Source: Armillaria gallica
Lineage: Eukaryota; Basidiomycota; Agaricomycetes; Agaricales; Physalacriaceae
NCBI GenBank assembly: GCA_037576215.1
Contig: JBANDB010000013.1
Span: 1,054,001-1,118,000, forward strand
DNA length: 64,000 bases
Direction of reading: 5' to 3'
How positions within the stretch are numbered: position 1 is the first letter of the stretch; each line of letters opens with the position of its first letter. The notes beneath the pieces are model-generated. The model was not told the origin of the DNA. It was given only the letters and a program-made list of their open reading frames with translations, and made no database searches. Below are positions 24,179 through 36,143 of the stretch, one piece after another. The translations under genes and the position numbers were made by a program.

Positions 24179-27126
24179 TCAGTACCTTCTTCCTCCTCTC
24201 GATCCTCCACCCGGTCCTTGGTATGGGCTATAATCTGGTGGTGGACGACCTCCTGAAAAATCTTCGTCAGTACCTCGTACAGGGTCAGCGCCATGAAGCG
24301 AACTTACCTCCTCGAGGAGGGACAGGCGGCGGCGGAGGAGACCTTGCCCTTGACGAACTCGAGCTCGGAATAACAGCATTACGGAAAAGATTCATCAAGT
24401 CCTCAGTACGGAAAACCGGTCCATCAAACTCGGAAGCAGAGGGAAGTGAGCCTAGGAAATACGATATTACCGGGGGTAGGGTGACCGGTTTCTCTTCCTC
24501 TTTGTCCTTTTCTTTTTCTTGTCTTCGTGGTGGCGGCAATGGTGGTCGTTCGCGATCTTTGCTCGAAGGCGGGGGCGGGCTATATCGTCGTCCTCTTGAG
24601 GACGAAGGACCATCCCGAGAACTTTCCCATCGATCTCTTTCGGATGACCGTGGTGGTGGCGAATTCGGGCGCGCGCGCTTGTGCGACGGACCATAGTCAC
24701 CGCTTCTATCATCCCGAAGTTTGCGGTGCTCAGGCGATGGCGGTCTCTTGGTGCCACCAGTCACCGGAGTGGAAGGCGGGGCAAGGAGACTCTGGATCGT
24801 ATCGCTTCGGCCTAAGGCCGACGTACTCTTTTTGGCTATAGCTACTCCTAGGTCTCGGGCAGCGATAGCATCGACGCCCAAATAGACGTGCCGTTGCGCA
24901 AACCTCTTCAGTGGTGGATCTACGCGGAGGGTTAGAAAGGAATGACAACACCAAAGGGTAGCGTACCGTTCGGATAAACATCAGCCATCCTTTTCTCAAG
25001 TTTGAGCGCAGCTTCGAGATCAGCGTACTGATACTCATATCGAGCCCAGCGTTCCCACAGTGGTCGGGCCTTTTCAGGAGGGAAGGTATTGATGACGCGC
25101 TCAAACAACGCTCGTGCGTCTATTACGATTTAATATAACGTAGGAGACAATCACAGAAGTGCAGCCACTTACTGTTCTCATCGTTGATCGAGATAAGGAA
25201 TGCCAGATAACGGATAACAAACTCTATCTCAGTGGCGAAGGTGTTAAGACCTTTTTCAAAGATCCGGCTGGCAATGTTTTTATCATTTGTGCAGTGAAAC
25301 TCCATGAGCGCTATAAAACAGCTTTAGTGGTGAGAAAGCGCTGACAGTAATGATCTCACCTGCCGCTTCGTATACTTCCCAGGGGCACCAGCGATCCTTC
25401 CTCGCCGTCGAAAACACCAGCCGAGACTTCATTACACCTTCCGTACGTCGCATGAAACGCATATAACAAATATACACTAAACCGTACTCTGCCCGCTTCT
25501 CGGCAAGTTCACTCGATTTTGGGGGCGTCTCATCAGATGACTGGCTGTTGAAGGAATAATTGTTTGATTGACTGCCTATTTCGTTGGCCGGGGGCTGTAC
25601 ACCAGGGATATCCCCATTGGCGCTACTGAAGGATGAATTGGCGGACTTGACTTTCTGCTCAACTGCTTCAAGATCGACTCTCAAATTCGCAAGGAAGGTG
25701 TCGAAGGTGGTCTTGACCTCATCATACTTCTTGTTGGCTTCGAGGGCTTCAGCGTAGGCAAACGTGAGGAGGAAGCTACAGCAACGGTGAGCATGTGTCT
25801 GATGAGAGGGGACGACGAGACAGATAACCTCAATGGATTTGCTTCGCGCCCGTTCTTGAGGATAGACATTGCTTCCTCATTTTTGCCGATGCTCTTGGTC
25901 CACATGTATGCCATGTACCTACCCAAATCCCAAGTCAAACGTCGACGTATGTACACAGCTCGATCATCACAAACCAGATTTCAGGAAAGTATCGCATTCT
26001 AATGACCGCCTTCCGATACACAGTCTGTACGCGTAGAATCAACAGGGGCTTGTCCTTGTCCTCGATTTCAAGAGGGTTGCTTTCTTCCCATTTCAAGTAC
26101 CCTTTCCACTTGCCGACTGTAGAACGTTCTGCGGGATCGAACGAGGGCAAAGAGGGCAAAAAGAGTTCTGGGCGGCCTGTTGAAGGAGGATACAAGGTCG
26201 ATACATAGTTATTCAACTGGCGATACACTGTTCGCGCTTGCATATGTGCCGGCGAAAGGTCGGCCATGAATTTCTTCGCAGTGATCTTGTTCAGCTTCAT
26301 TTCGAAGGCTTCAAGGTCTTGCCAAAGCTTCTCTACGTTGTCGAGTGGTATCTGAACAGCACGGTGGTAGACCTTGCGTAGCGCATCCATGTTTTGCTGT
26401 TGGTCCCAGGTGGTCGTCGCCGTAGCCTGGTAGCGTTCAACGGATGCCCCAGATGATGACGATAAGAACCTACCTCACTCTCACTCAAAAACTGGATATA
26501 ATCGTGCCAAATGTCGCCTGCGTCCTTGTCCTGGCCGACTCCATGGGGCGGATTTAGCGCAAATTCGTACGCCTTTCTGACAACTTCTCGTTTAGCGGGA
26601 TCCCGCTTGGTGGGATCTGAATGCACACGTCTGTCGACAATGTCAGATAGGACCTAAGCAATGCCACGTTGAAATGACTTACCTGACATAAGTTAAATAA
26701 AATCGAAATAGGTCCACGGAAGGAGAATGCTTCAAGAACGTCGTGAACAGTGCCTCAGCTTCGCCAAAAGTCTTGGGATTGTCAAGGTAATGGCTAATAT
26801 ACGAAATTTGAGCCGCAGACTGCAAGAAATGAGCTAGATAAACTGGATTCTGACAGTTCACGCACCGTGTTTGGATATTGCTTTAGCAATGAATCGAAAG
26901 CTACTTTTATCTTCTCCGTTTCTCCACTTTGCTCAGCAATCTCGACAAGTCGCTTCCAAAGAGCAGGACTGTGTGGTTTTTCTGTCAATTGAGTGCGCAA
27001 GGAATCGAATTCGGACAGCGGTGGTAGGCTCTGCGACGACGGCTCTGTCTTGACTGGACTGTTCAGAGCCGCGATAATTTCTTCGCTCGGTTGTGTCTTG
27101 TCACCAGCAAATTCATCTTGAGACAT
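24179..27126 (-). CDS. RNA14: mRNA 3'-end processing factor RNA14 / CstF77
   Basis: Scaffold of cleavage factor IA (CstF-77 in animals), which acts in the nucleus on poly(A) site selection. The protein is built of HAT repeats: [20 protein letters not shown], then [49 protein letters not shown], and further repeats with [17 protein letters not shown]. The C-terminal third is Pro/Ser/Arg-rich and unstructured (several runs of five or more Pro). It ends across a final intron in [20 protein letters not shown]. There are about nine introns. It is convergent with LEU4. Confidence 0.88.
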
Positions 27127-27401
27127 CCAGAAGAAATTTCAGTTGTACACGCAAGGAAAATCAGGGAAATCAGGAAAAGAAAAAAGCAGGATGAAGGTAA
27201 GAGACAGGATTGTTGATTGTTGACTGCAACCCTAACCCTACAACAATTTTTCCACGAGGCCCGGATATTTCCGGTGGCTGTGCGAACAAAGATCGTGCCG
27301 AAGGCGAGGTTACAGCCTGCCACCTCCTGCCACCCTTTATTCTTCGAGTATATTTGGCACTACAATGGCCTTTCACTCTTCTTGCTATCAGGGCACCCAG
27401 A

Positions 27402-27851
27402 ATGCGTTTCTTTCTCCTTCATTCCCTCGTTGCCTCTTTTCAATCCGGTTCCGGAGACCTCCAACTTAGCGACCTCTCGATCACCAGTTTCACATCCAAA
27501 ATTTGGCCTATATTGTGGTACACATGGAGAGCCACACTAGGATTTCACCGGCGGAAAATTTTGCATGGTACATATGCAAATAAGGGGGAAGAGCAGGCAT
27601 ACTGGGATTCAGCGATGCGATGGAACCTATACCTGCAGACATCTGGTGCTATGAAAGACTGGTCAATCCCAGCCATAACATCGTATACACCCGCCCCCCC
27701 AGCATCAGCATCCCACGAAGATGAAACAGAAGCAACAGAATACTATCTTCCGTCAAAAGCATTCTGCAAGTGGTATCGAATGGTTTTCCCCGAAAGCCTA
27801 GTACGTCGCGTCGAGTCTGCACTTTTGTATATCTCTGACTCGATAACTTAG
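27402..27851 (+). CDS. Hypothetical protein, single exon
   Basis: A 149-residue frame opened by an ATG (MRFFLLHSLVASFQSGSG). It is rich in Trp in the middle (FTSKIWPILWYTWRATLGF, YWDSAMRWNLYLQTSG) and carries a Pro/Ala/Glu linker. I do not recognise a family. The hydrophobic start is too weak to call a signal peptide with confidence. It sits tail-to-tail with the GRC3-like gene and head-to-head with RNA14 at a distance of 275 bp. It could be a real small gene or a chance frame. Confidence 0.35.
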   Translation: MRFFLLHSLVASFQSGSGDLQLSDLSITSFTSKIWPILWYTWRATLGFHRRKILHGTYANKGEEQAYWDSAMRWNLYLQTSGAMKDWSIPAITSYTPAPPASASHEDETEATEYYLPSKAFCKWYRMVFPESLVRRVESALLYISDSIT

Positions 27852-28156
27852 CATCATCCTACACTCAGCCAAGCCCGAAGGCTGAAGACACGCTTCAGCA
27901 GCCTCGATCGTCGAGAGATGCATCGGATATCCCGGATGTTATCTGATGAGGTTGTCTTTGGCACCCACAGACGTTGGGGCTCGGAATATAGAACAATGTG
28001 GAAGTTGTGGATGAAGAAGAAGGGCGCTGACGTGGCCATTGTCTTTGTGGACCAAAGCCAATGAACCAATAAGTACTCCATGAAATATAGCATATCCCTG
28101 GTACATCCTATTAATCGTTAGCGACGGTATCGTAGTAGTAAAAGAAAAAAAGTACT

Positions 28157-30470
28157 TCACATCTGCCCTTTCCTCATTAGATTCCTCCTTACCCTCCTCT
28201 TCTCCGCACCAAGTCCCTCCCTCTTACCCCACTGCAAGAACGGCACCTTGCCTTTCTCCACGCCCGCAACCTCATCGTTATCTGTCCTAAAGTCCAAAAG
28301 TCCCCAAACCGGCAGCTCCATCTCGCCTTTGACAAGGACACGCGCCTTGTGTAGTGAAGCCGGCGGGGAGGGTGTTAATATATGCAAGACCGAGGGCGAT
28401 AATGACCGAATAAGCGCGAGCCCATAGCACGACGACGATTGCGTAGAAGGGGGCAGGGCGCCTTGCGTATATGGTATACCATCAAGAGGTGCATCCAGGC
28501 TCCCCGGCTCGCAGCTCACTAGTCCCACCAACGCGCCATTAAGCACGCATTGTACCTCCGAAGGTCGAACATCCTCCGTACCCGCTCCGGTGAGAATGAC
28601 CTGATCCACAGCAGCCGAGAAGGTCACCTCGTACGGTCGCTTAGCACACAACGGGAGGGACGTGTTCCACTTCATGGCTGTGATTTGCCGGAATGAATCA
28701 GGGTTTATAGCTGAAGGGAACACGGCATGGAAGTAGGACATTATCGATAGCGTTCGTGTGTCAACAGCAGAATACAAGTTCGATGAGGGTATGGGTTTGA
28801 TCAGGCGATGAGCCGGAGTCCGAGCGGGCCAAGCATTATCGATTATCGGGGCCTCAAACTTGAATATCTGCGTAGGCTCGACCATGGCGTGGATCTTTTG
28901 TAAGATATCTGCACCTAGACCTTTCGTCCAACCCATCGTGTTGACAACGAGCGGGATGCGGTCCCAGGTGCGGTCATCATCGCCTTCAATACCTATGTCG
29001 GTAGGTGTTTGGATATCTAGGCGGTACGTTTGGACTAGAGACTGGATGGCCGATAAATAATGTGACGGGGATGACTTGGGTGTTGTTGCGCCAATGTAGT
29101 GAGCCTGAATGGGGAGCGTTGGATGAGTAAATGGCGGACCTAAACTTTGGAATGAGTACAAGTACATGTGACAATTTGTTTTCCTTACCAAACAATGGGG
29201 ACTCTATTATGTTCAGAGCGACCATACCTCCGGGAGTAAACTCGGACTGGCCTACATCACATTCTAAATATGCGACCCGTTGATATCTGAGGTACTTTGA
29301 TGAGGATTGTAAACGATGAATGAAATTGCCAAATTACCTGGCCAGAAGCTGGTTCACCAAGGTCCTAGCAAAAGTGCTTTTACCCGTCTTCTTGGGTCCC
29401 TCCACGACGTATACCTCGGAAGCATCCGCCTCTATTGGGGAAGCAGAGGACAGGGCAGAAGACCACGACAGCGGCAGGCAAAATGGTTCGCAGTGTTTAG
29501 TCTTCCGACTAACCTAGCCAGTTTCATGAGCTGTATGTATCACTGGAGAAAGAAATAATGCTTACCATATGAACGCCTGGTACACAAAAATCAAAGGCAT
29601 CTTCATCCTTTCGCCGATAAGGACTGAAGACACCGTCAAATGCTCTGCACACGACTTCAAGGCCGGAGACATTTGTCTGCAGCTCTTGAATGACGACCAA
29701 GGCATCAGTAGTCCCCGAGAAACGTTGAAAGCGAGGGGCAAGAGACACGGTTTGTGACGGCCCCCCTTGACTCTCGGATTCCACTGAGATAACAGGTAGA
29801 GGGGAAGAACGTGGGGCGAACACAATATGTGCGCGGGTCGATGAATGAAGAGTGGTACCGCAAATCTTGATTGACCCGTGGAGAACAGATAGTTTGTAAG
29901 CCCCCAAGAAACAGACTGTGTCTGACGAGTTCAGAGCAAGGAGGGCAGCTGCACCTCGCCCAATCCAAAGAAGCAGAGCTCTTCGGGAGTCAGAATAAAG
30001 GTATTCTGACCGAGTATGGGATGGAATGTCGAGAGCGTGTCGGTTTCCTCAGGAATAATCGGTAGCGGTGGTGGCTGCGGAACCGAGATCGGCGTCGGTC
30101 CTTCATCCTCATCTTCGGAAGAATCGTTCAGTGGTGCACTCGGAGACCATCCCCGCTGGACAGGCTCAGGCTGTTCGATGTCCCCTTCATCAGACGTATC
30201 TGAATCAATGGCAATGATGTCCTCTTGTATCTGGAACGGGTCAGGCTCCTCAAAGTACCGCGATGGCTCCGGCCGCTTGTCATTATTTTTCTTCTTCTTC
30301 TTTCGAGAAGAAGGAGCACTCTGCGACGACGGTTTCCGTTTCGAGACAGACCGCGAACGCGACGACTCTACTGGAACCGGTGCTGGTTCTTCCTGGAGCG
30401 CGGGAGGAGTTTGTGCTGGCTTCGGGTTCGCTGCTTGTGCTGCTTTACGAGCGGCGACAGCGCTCAGCAT
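28157..30470 (-). CDS. GRC3: Polynucleotide 5'-hydroxyl kinase GRC3 / NOL9
   Basis: Nucleolar RNA kinase that phosphorylates the 5' end made by Las1 cleavage in ITS2 during 25S/28S rRNA maturation (family knowledge). The N-terminal 170 residues are disordered, with a lysine run (nuclear or nucleolar signal) and acidic Ser patches. A conserved N-terminal domain follows (NTFILTPEELCFFGLG, CFLGAYKLSVLHGSIKICG). The P-loop is VVEGPKKTGKSTFARTLVN, split from YLECDVGQSEFTPGGMVALN (Walker B-like) by an intron. The C-terminal part has VVNTMGWTKGLGADILQKI, a hallmark of the family. The stop follows RRNLMRKGQM. No defects are seen. Confidence 0.9.
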
Positions 30471-31165
30471 TGTACGCTCGCGAGATGAGATGAGAGCGGG
30501 AAAACGAAAAAAATATTATTTCCAAATGCAGACATGAACGTCAGAATCGGGCCGCAATGCCGGTCGCACTTGTTTTCCTCCCACCACTTCCCGCTCAAAA
30601 CTTTCTGTTAACCGAGGTCTCGAGTATCCATGTAATTGGCTCCATCCAGACTTACCCACGACTTATTTTGTACCGTGGAAAGTGCAAGACCTCCCCACTT
30701 CACGTTATCACACAAGTTACTTATCCTCCAGGCTCTCGGAGTTGTTACTCAACGTGAATCACATTATCCGAGGGCCGATGCCCACATCCTGAATAGGTTA
30801 TCCCGAAAAATCGATATAATATGTAGGTCCCACCTCAGATATGACAATTATTCTTGGAGCTCAATGAAGGGACGTGGGGGTTGGGTCGAAGAATCAAATC
30901 CAACGACGGTATTTCAACTAGACAATCTCACTCCAGCCAAACATGTGAAATGCCCTCATACGTGAAAGATACTGAAGTGGCCGCTTCTCTTTGTGCTGAT
31001 GGGCATTGTGATATCGTGTAGCAGCCTGTTCTTATCCCCGGTATCGATGGATGTTCTTATACTGTCTTTGGGTTCCTACTATCACATATCAAGATCTTGG
31101 GCCTCATGTCTTCCATCCCACCTCTAACGCGCTCAGATAGCTTCTCCTCCTTCGTTACAGCAATT
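30471..31165. other. Intergenic, no gene seen
   Basis: No recognisable coding sequence. An upstream ATG at 31,109 is in frame with the lectin and would add 19 Ser-rich residues; the beta-trefoil itself starts at the ATG at 31,166. Confidence 0.45.
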
Positions 31166-31940
31166 ATGGACGACCTGAAACCTGGTATATATGGGATCCA
31201 ACTCGCAGATTCTTTGGAAAATGGCAATACCTACGTTGACCTCTCAGGGCAAGACTTGAAAACTCTCATTGGTACGAGAGTACATCCGTATCTCTTGTGC
31301 GATCATCTCAATGCAGCTCCACAGGCTTTACTGGTCATGGTGGCGACAATCAACGGGTATGACTGAGCCATTCCCTGCGGCTTTGCCATCTAATAATTGC
31401 CAGTGGGAATTTGCGACGTTGGGCGCGGGATACTCCATTCGGAGTGTCTACAACGGATCATACTTGTCTGTGGATTTCAAAACTCTGCGTGAGCTTCGGC
31501 CGCACGTCGTCGCTTCGTCATTTCCCGTCAGCTGGGACGTTAAGATGTACGACGCAGAAAATGGAGTCTACAGGTTTGGTTTTATCCCTCTGTCCTACTG
31601 CACATCCTGATTCCCGCGATCGAAAGAATCCGGTGGCCTGATAGCGAATATGTGTTTAGCATGGGTACCCAAGTTGACGGTCTTCCTCCTGTATGTCGCC
31701 TTAACGAGCACTGAAATTTTGGACTCAACATCAAACCAGATCTTCCTTTCCAAACAGCGCTCAAATGCTGATTCCTCGCAACTGTGGTGCCTCTGTGAAT
31801 GCGAAGGTGTTCCACTGTCATCATCATTGACCCAGCCGTCATCGAATACAGTAGTGAACTTTGGTAACGGCGCTGAAGGAGATATTGTAATTACGACAAC
31901 GACCACAACGCTGACGAAGGTCAAGAGAGTTGTCGGTTAA
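31166..31940 (+). CDS. Ricin-B-like beta-trefoil lectin
   Basis: Single-domain beta-trefoil protein of about 175 residues, of the type basidiomycetes use as carbohydrate-binding proteins, often against grazers. The first lobe is LKPGIYGIQLADSLENGN, then TYVDLSGQDLKTLIG. Four phase-correct introns are needed. Across the first two the protein reads FTGHGGDNQRWEF, the classic Q-x-W-type end of the first lobe. The second lobe has GYSIRSVYNGSYLSV and SWDVKMYD; the third has VYRIRWPDSEYVFSMG and SSQLWCL. A Ser/Thr/Gly-rich tail follows and ends TTLTKVKRVVG. No signal peptide is seen, as is common for these cytosolic lectins. Whether it is toxic to nematodes or insects cannot be judged. Confidence 0.7.
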
Positions 31941-32024
31941 TCTAAGTACCTCAGTCTATGATATTGTCAACGGGGCACATCTACCTCAGCTTTAGAGTAG
32001 GATCCACAATGGAACGTTTCGATC

Positions 32025-32109
32025 AGTGAGAGTAGGATTCGAACCCATGCCATATTAGGTGCTGTACACCAAGAGCCTGGCATATCCAAGCTCTCTCAAC
32101 TATCTCTCC
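32025..32109 (-). tRNA. tRNA-like sequence, probably degenerate
   Basis: On the minus strand GGAGAGA (5') can pair with TCTCACT (3') with one mismatch. The A-box-like TAGTTGAGAGAG and a perfect B-box GGTTCGAATCC are present. The middle can form a TGCCA/TGGCA stem with a long loop, but the variable arm is missing and the T-stem pairs poorly. I regard it as a tRNA pseudogene or a tRNA-derived repeat head, not a working tRNA. It lies next to the edge of the right MFS duplication. Confidence 0.25.
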
Positions 32110-32137
32110 GTGTCAAGCCTCCGACATGTACTTATTT

Positions 32138-35000
32138 GAATATCAAATTTGACCCACTTTTGTTCCGAGCTCGGGTAGCGAAATTTCCCAGCCTCCAGGA
32201 GTCCCCTCCGCAGATCTTTTGGTTGGAGGTCTATTTCTGTCTATGTTCGTTTTTGTCCGACCCACACGGAAAGTGCCGATATGACGAATGTGAACTGGCT
32301 GAAAGGGGGAATGCCGACCTTTGATCACCAACCCGGATGAATAATTCGTCTTCCATGCCGTTTGAATTATTGTCAGGATTTTTTTGCGTGTATAAAAGCA
32401 AGCGACGACAATGAGAAGGCATCAATCCCCCCCAGGTTGTCCTTTCTCTCACCATGGTCCAAGATATCTTCCGCGACTCGACCATTGGCCAAGCCATCAA
32501 CTACATCTCAAACGGCCGTATCTTTCCCTATGCCGACCAGCGGCCCGACTTTGCGGTTCCCCCGCATTTCCTCCTTCCATCTTTTCAAAGACCATCTACA
32601 ATTGTGTCCCCAGACTCCGACGCGACAACACTATGCGGCGACCTAGAAAAGTCTGGAGGCACGGGAGTACAGCTCACGAGAGAGTCCACGTTGACTGGGG
32701 ATCTTGACACGGAGAAGCAAAAACAGATCGATGTGGCTCTTAACTCAGATCCATACATTGTAGGATGGTATGGTGACGATGATCAAGAGAATCCAAGGTT
32801 TGCTTCATTTCTACCTCGATCGGATTTATTTTCTGAATTCTATTTCAAGAAATTGGTCTCCGGCAAAGCGCGCATTTGTCGCGTTCAGCATCAGTTTCCT
32901 GACCTTCAGCGTGTATATTGGCTCGGCCATCTACACGCCGTCGATTCCCGGCCTGATGACTGACTTCAGTGTCTCTCAGACCACGGCCACTCTCGGTCTC
33001 TCTCTGTACGTTCTCGGTAAGCTCCTCTGCCTCCCATTCCGTTTTGCACAGTACTGATACTCTTAATCAGCGTACGGTATCGGACCCATGTTTCTAGCAC
33101 CTCTGCAAGAACTTCCAGGGATAGGTCGTAACCCAGTGTATATGGTCACCCTATTCCTATTCGTCGTCTTCCAAGTTCCAGTCACCGTCGCCAGAAACAT
33201 GAGCACGGTTCTAGCATTCCGCTTCCTCACCGGGTTTGTCGGCAGTCCTGCGCTCGCTACGGGAGGTGCATCCATGGCGGACATCTATCCTATGCACCAG
33301 TTCCCATACGTGTTGGGAATCTGGGCACTCGGAGCTGTTGCTGGCCCCATCACTGGTCCAGTCATCGGAGGGTTCGCAGCACAGGCCAACGGATGGAGGT
33401 GGCCTCAGTACGAGCTCCTCTGGATCGCCGGTTTCGCACTCATCATCCTCCTCCTACTTCTTCCGGAGACTTACGAGCCAACGATCCTACTGAAGCGTGC
33501 ACAGCGACTCAGGAAACTGACAGGAAACCAGGAGTTGAGGTCTCATGGTGAGAAGGACAAGGAGGGCGAGTCTCTTGGAGAGGTAATGCAGGAGGCGCTG
33601 ATCCGTCCCTTCGTTCTTGCCAAGGAGCCTGTTTTGATGTTCGCCAACGTCTACCTAGGATTCGCCTGTGAGTAATTCCCCACATCGTCTTGGTAGGATT
33701 CTTAATTGACGATACTTTATCAGACGCGATCTTTTACCTGTGGTTTGAAGCCTTCCCGCTTGTATTCACCGACATCTACCACTTCAACCTTGGTCTGAGT
33801 GACCTGCCCTTCCTCGCATTCGCTGTTTCTGGTGCTATCACCGTAAGTGTCGTCATTCTTCTCTATATTCCTTAGGTTGACAGTCGTCCTCCAGTACACC
33901 GCATATGTTTTCTACCTGAAATACCACATCGCACCTAGATATGCCAACGCCGCTGCTGCGGGAATTGACATTGCGCCTGAGATGCGCCTCGAGATCGGTC
34001 TGATCGCAAGCATCTTCATCCCGACGAGCGTTCTCATCTTTGGATTCACCTCGAAAGAGAGCATCCACTAGATCGTTCCCGTCGTCGGGGCTGCGCTCTA
34101 CCTCCCGGGCATTTACCTCACCTTCCAGAGTATCCTGACATATATAACGTCAGCGTACCCTACTTACGCCGCGTCTGTCCTCGCTGGCAACGACCTCTTC
34201 CGCTCCGCCATCGCCAGTGTTTTCCCACTCTTCGGGCGGGCGTTCTTTGTCAACCTCGGTCTAGGACCGGGCTCTGCCCTACTCGCTGGTATCTCTTTCC
34301 TGCTCATGCCGGTGTTTTGGGTATGTCACATTCATGTCTCTTTCATTCTGTACGCTGATCATTCTGAAACAGTCACTGTGGAAATGGGGACATGTCTTGA
34401 GGAAGCACTCTGTATATGCGGCGAGCCTATAGAAGACTGCTTGACATCTTCGACTACGACTTTAATCAGCTTTTGCTGCTGCCTTCGCGCGCCTAAAGGA
34501 AAGAAACCTTGGCAAATGACATGAACTTATGACGACTTAGAATATACCAGATAGAACGTGCTTGCACGGTAGAGTCACATAGAGCTATATCACTAGTTAA
34601 CTTGCTTCGTTTGTATTTCTAGCTGTTTTTGTTGCTACATCATGAATACCAAATTATTATGATTTAATATGCTATACTTTATTGCGAAGTCATTCTACAA
34701 GAGCAATAGTATATATGTACTCGACCGGTAAGCTCACCCGCACGAAATAGATACAAAGTCAAAACCTGAGACCGCAACTTCACACTTCAGACGCGTATAA
34801 TCTACGAGCAAGGCAGTGTCAAGCATGTCGATATGGAGCTGTAATCATTCCCCACGAATTTATTTCAACATTCCAACATCATCGGATGACGCCTCGTTTG
34901 TACAACCCACACAAAATAGGCAGCGTAGTTTTCAGGCGGCAAGTCCTTGGTTAACATACCACCTCGATCGCACCATTATTGTGAATGCATGGTTGGGGTA
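32138..35000 (+). repeat. Right arm of inverted MFS duplication
   Basis: This block matches 11,930-14,985 in inverted orientation over upstream flank, gene and downstream flank. The edge near 32,138 is marked by AAATTTGACCCACTTTTGT against the complement of 14,940-14,975. Most of the promoter part is deleted here relative to the left arm. The two arms enclose about 17 kb of mainly conserved genes. Confidence 0.75.
32454..34432 (+). pseudogene. MFS drug/polyamine-type transporter, copy 2, late stop codon
   Basis: Close copy of the gene at 12.5-14.5 kb. The N-terminus is intact here (MVQDIFRDSTIGQAINYISN through TIVSPDSDATTLCGDLEK) and joins NWSPAKRAFVAFSISFLTF across intron 1. Helices, GAVAGPITGPVIGGFAAQ, and the loop LPETYEPTILLKRAQRLRK follow. 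At 34,069-34,071 a TAG replaces the TGG of copy 1, right after the codons for KESIH, which removes roughly the last three helices. Beyond it the frame is open to the family ending near 34,432 (GNDLFRSAIASVFPLFGRAF is preserved). The gene is thus a recent loss, a truncated protein, or a stop read through; truncation most likely inactivates transport. Confidence 0.8.
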
Positions 35001-35297
35001 CTAGCGCATCGGAGATGGGCTTGGTAGCTTCTGGATATGTGAGGGACTGGCAGCTACGCCATCAACCCGATGTTGGTAGCTTTCTGTGCATCAGACCTGT
35101 GAAAGTCTTCACGACGCAATGAAGAACGACGTTGATATTGGTATGGACTACATTAACTCAACATCGACAAAAGGACGGAGGGGGATAATCAATGCTAAGC
35201 AGATACACGTTAGCATCGCCAAAATTAACATAACAAATCAAACCTACCCAAAACGCGTCGAGCACAATCAAAAACCCTCTCCATGCGCGTAACACAT
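34433..35297. other. Downstream flank of MFS copy 2 and intergenic DNA
   Basis: 34,433-35,000 belongs to the inverted duplication. 35,000-35,297 shows no gene. Confidence 0.5.
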
Positions 35298-35544
35298 CTA
35301 CTCACTGTCCACCAGTCAGCCTTCCGACACGCAAGCACAAACGCCACACTTACAGGAGGGACAAAGTGATATCACCATTGACCTTGGCCTGGATGGCGAT
35401 CTCCACCTCGAGGTTGAGGTCAAGGCGGAGCTTCACGGACGCGGGGGGTGCAGCGGCACGCTGGGAGCGGCCGACGATCTGTCCGCCGAGGACGGAAGAG
35501 GACTGGGTGGGTGCGAATTTGGTAGCTGTTTCTGGGGCAGACAT
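35298..35544 (-). CDS. Small conserved protein, 65-residue twin A
   Basis: The protein reads MSAPETATKFAPTQSSSVLG, then GQIVGRSQR, a Pro/Ala stretch, and the core KLRLDLNLEVEIAIQAKVNG followed by DITLSLLE. An unspliced reading would stop after SLL. A GT-AG intron with the acceptor just before 35,304 adds one Glu and a stop, and exactly the same intron occurs in twin B, so the splice is real. There is no signal peptide or membrane segment; the C-terminal half alternates charged and aliphatic residues, suggesting a beta-strand or amphipathic helix. I do not know a function, though similar short proteins seem widespread in Agaricomycetes (recollection, not checked). It is divergent from twin B over a 600-bp shared promoter. 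Confidence 0.7.
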
Positions 35545-36143
35545 TGTGGTGTTGAGGAGGGAGGGATGGTAGGGAGGGGGGTTTTATACGAGGAGAGGGA
35601 CCAGGGCGAGAGCGACGTTATGATTGCGCCATGGTGCATTTAGCAACTCGGGTGCCTCGTCGTCGCATATTAGATGAGAAGACAAGAGTTAAATTCAATA
35701 GGTTGTCATTGTAAAACGCGTACGAAGTTCGAACACCCGAGTACTTCTTGGGTTGCCTGGTGATTACTTGGTCTCGGACGGGGACGATGCGCAAGGGCAA
35801 GTTCTTTTTCTCCATTTGGAGGTGGAGCGACAAACGCGAACTGGCCTTGTCGTAACAGCCTAGAAGTGGGGCGTCTTCGAGAAAGAAAAAAAACTTGAAC
35901 TACTCGTGCACCATGGCAGTAGAAAGAGGCTCGACTCTTGGGTTCCCACGGCTGTATTCCGATTAGAGTCCCACCACATCAGAAAACTTCTCGTCAACGA
36001 GGCAAAGTTGGCTTCCTTGTATATTCAAATGAAATACCAATGGTTACACGAGCATTCCCGGGTGGTAACCGAGAACCCTGCAACGGGAGCCCAGTTAGTT
36101 ATAAAAAGACCCAGCTCGTCGAGTGTTTTTCTTCAGCATTACA
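35545..36143. promoter_or_regulatory. Shared divergent promoter of the 65-residue twins
   Basis: TATA-like boxes lie close to each start: TATAAA on the minus strand (35,582-35,587) and TATAAAA on the plus strand (36,100-36,106), each about 40 bp before its ATG. The leaders are therefore short, and the strong boxes suggest high or regulated expression. Confidence 0.55.

Noticed and set aside
24223..24841. Open frames opposite the RNA14 tail, rich in Gly, Arg and Ser
   Set aside because: They mirror the Pro/Ser/Arg-rich low-complexity tail of RNA14 and have no independent support.
27229..27242. AACCCTAACCCTA, telomere-repeat-like
   Set aside because: Only two units, in the spacer between RNA14 and a small frame; too short to indicate an internal telomere.
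30016..30537. 173-codon plus-strand frame opposite the GRC3 N-terminus
   Set aside because: Antisense of the disordered GRC3 N-terminus; Ser/Gly/Phe bias arises from its codon pattern.
34069..34432. Treating the 3' part of MFS copy 2 as a separate gene
   Set aside because: It lacks its own start and is a direct continuation of the copy 1 coding sequence beyond a single nonsense codon.
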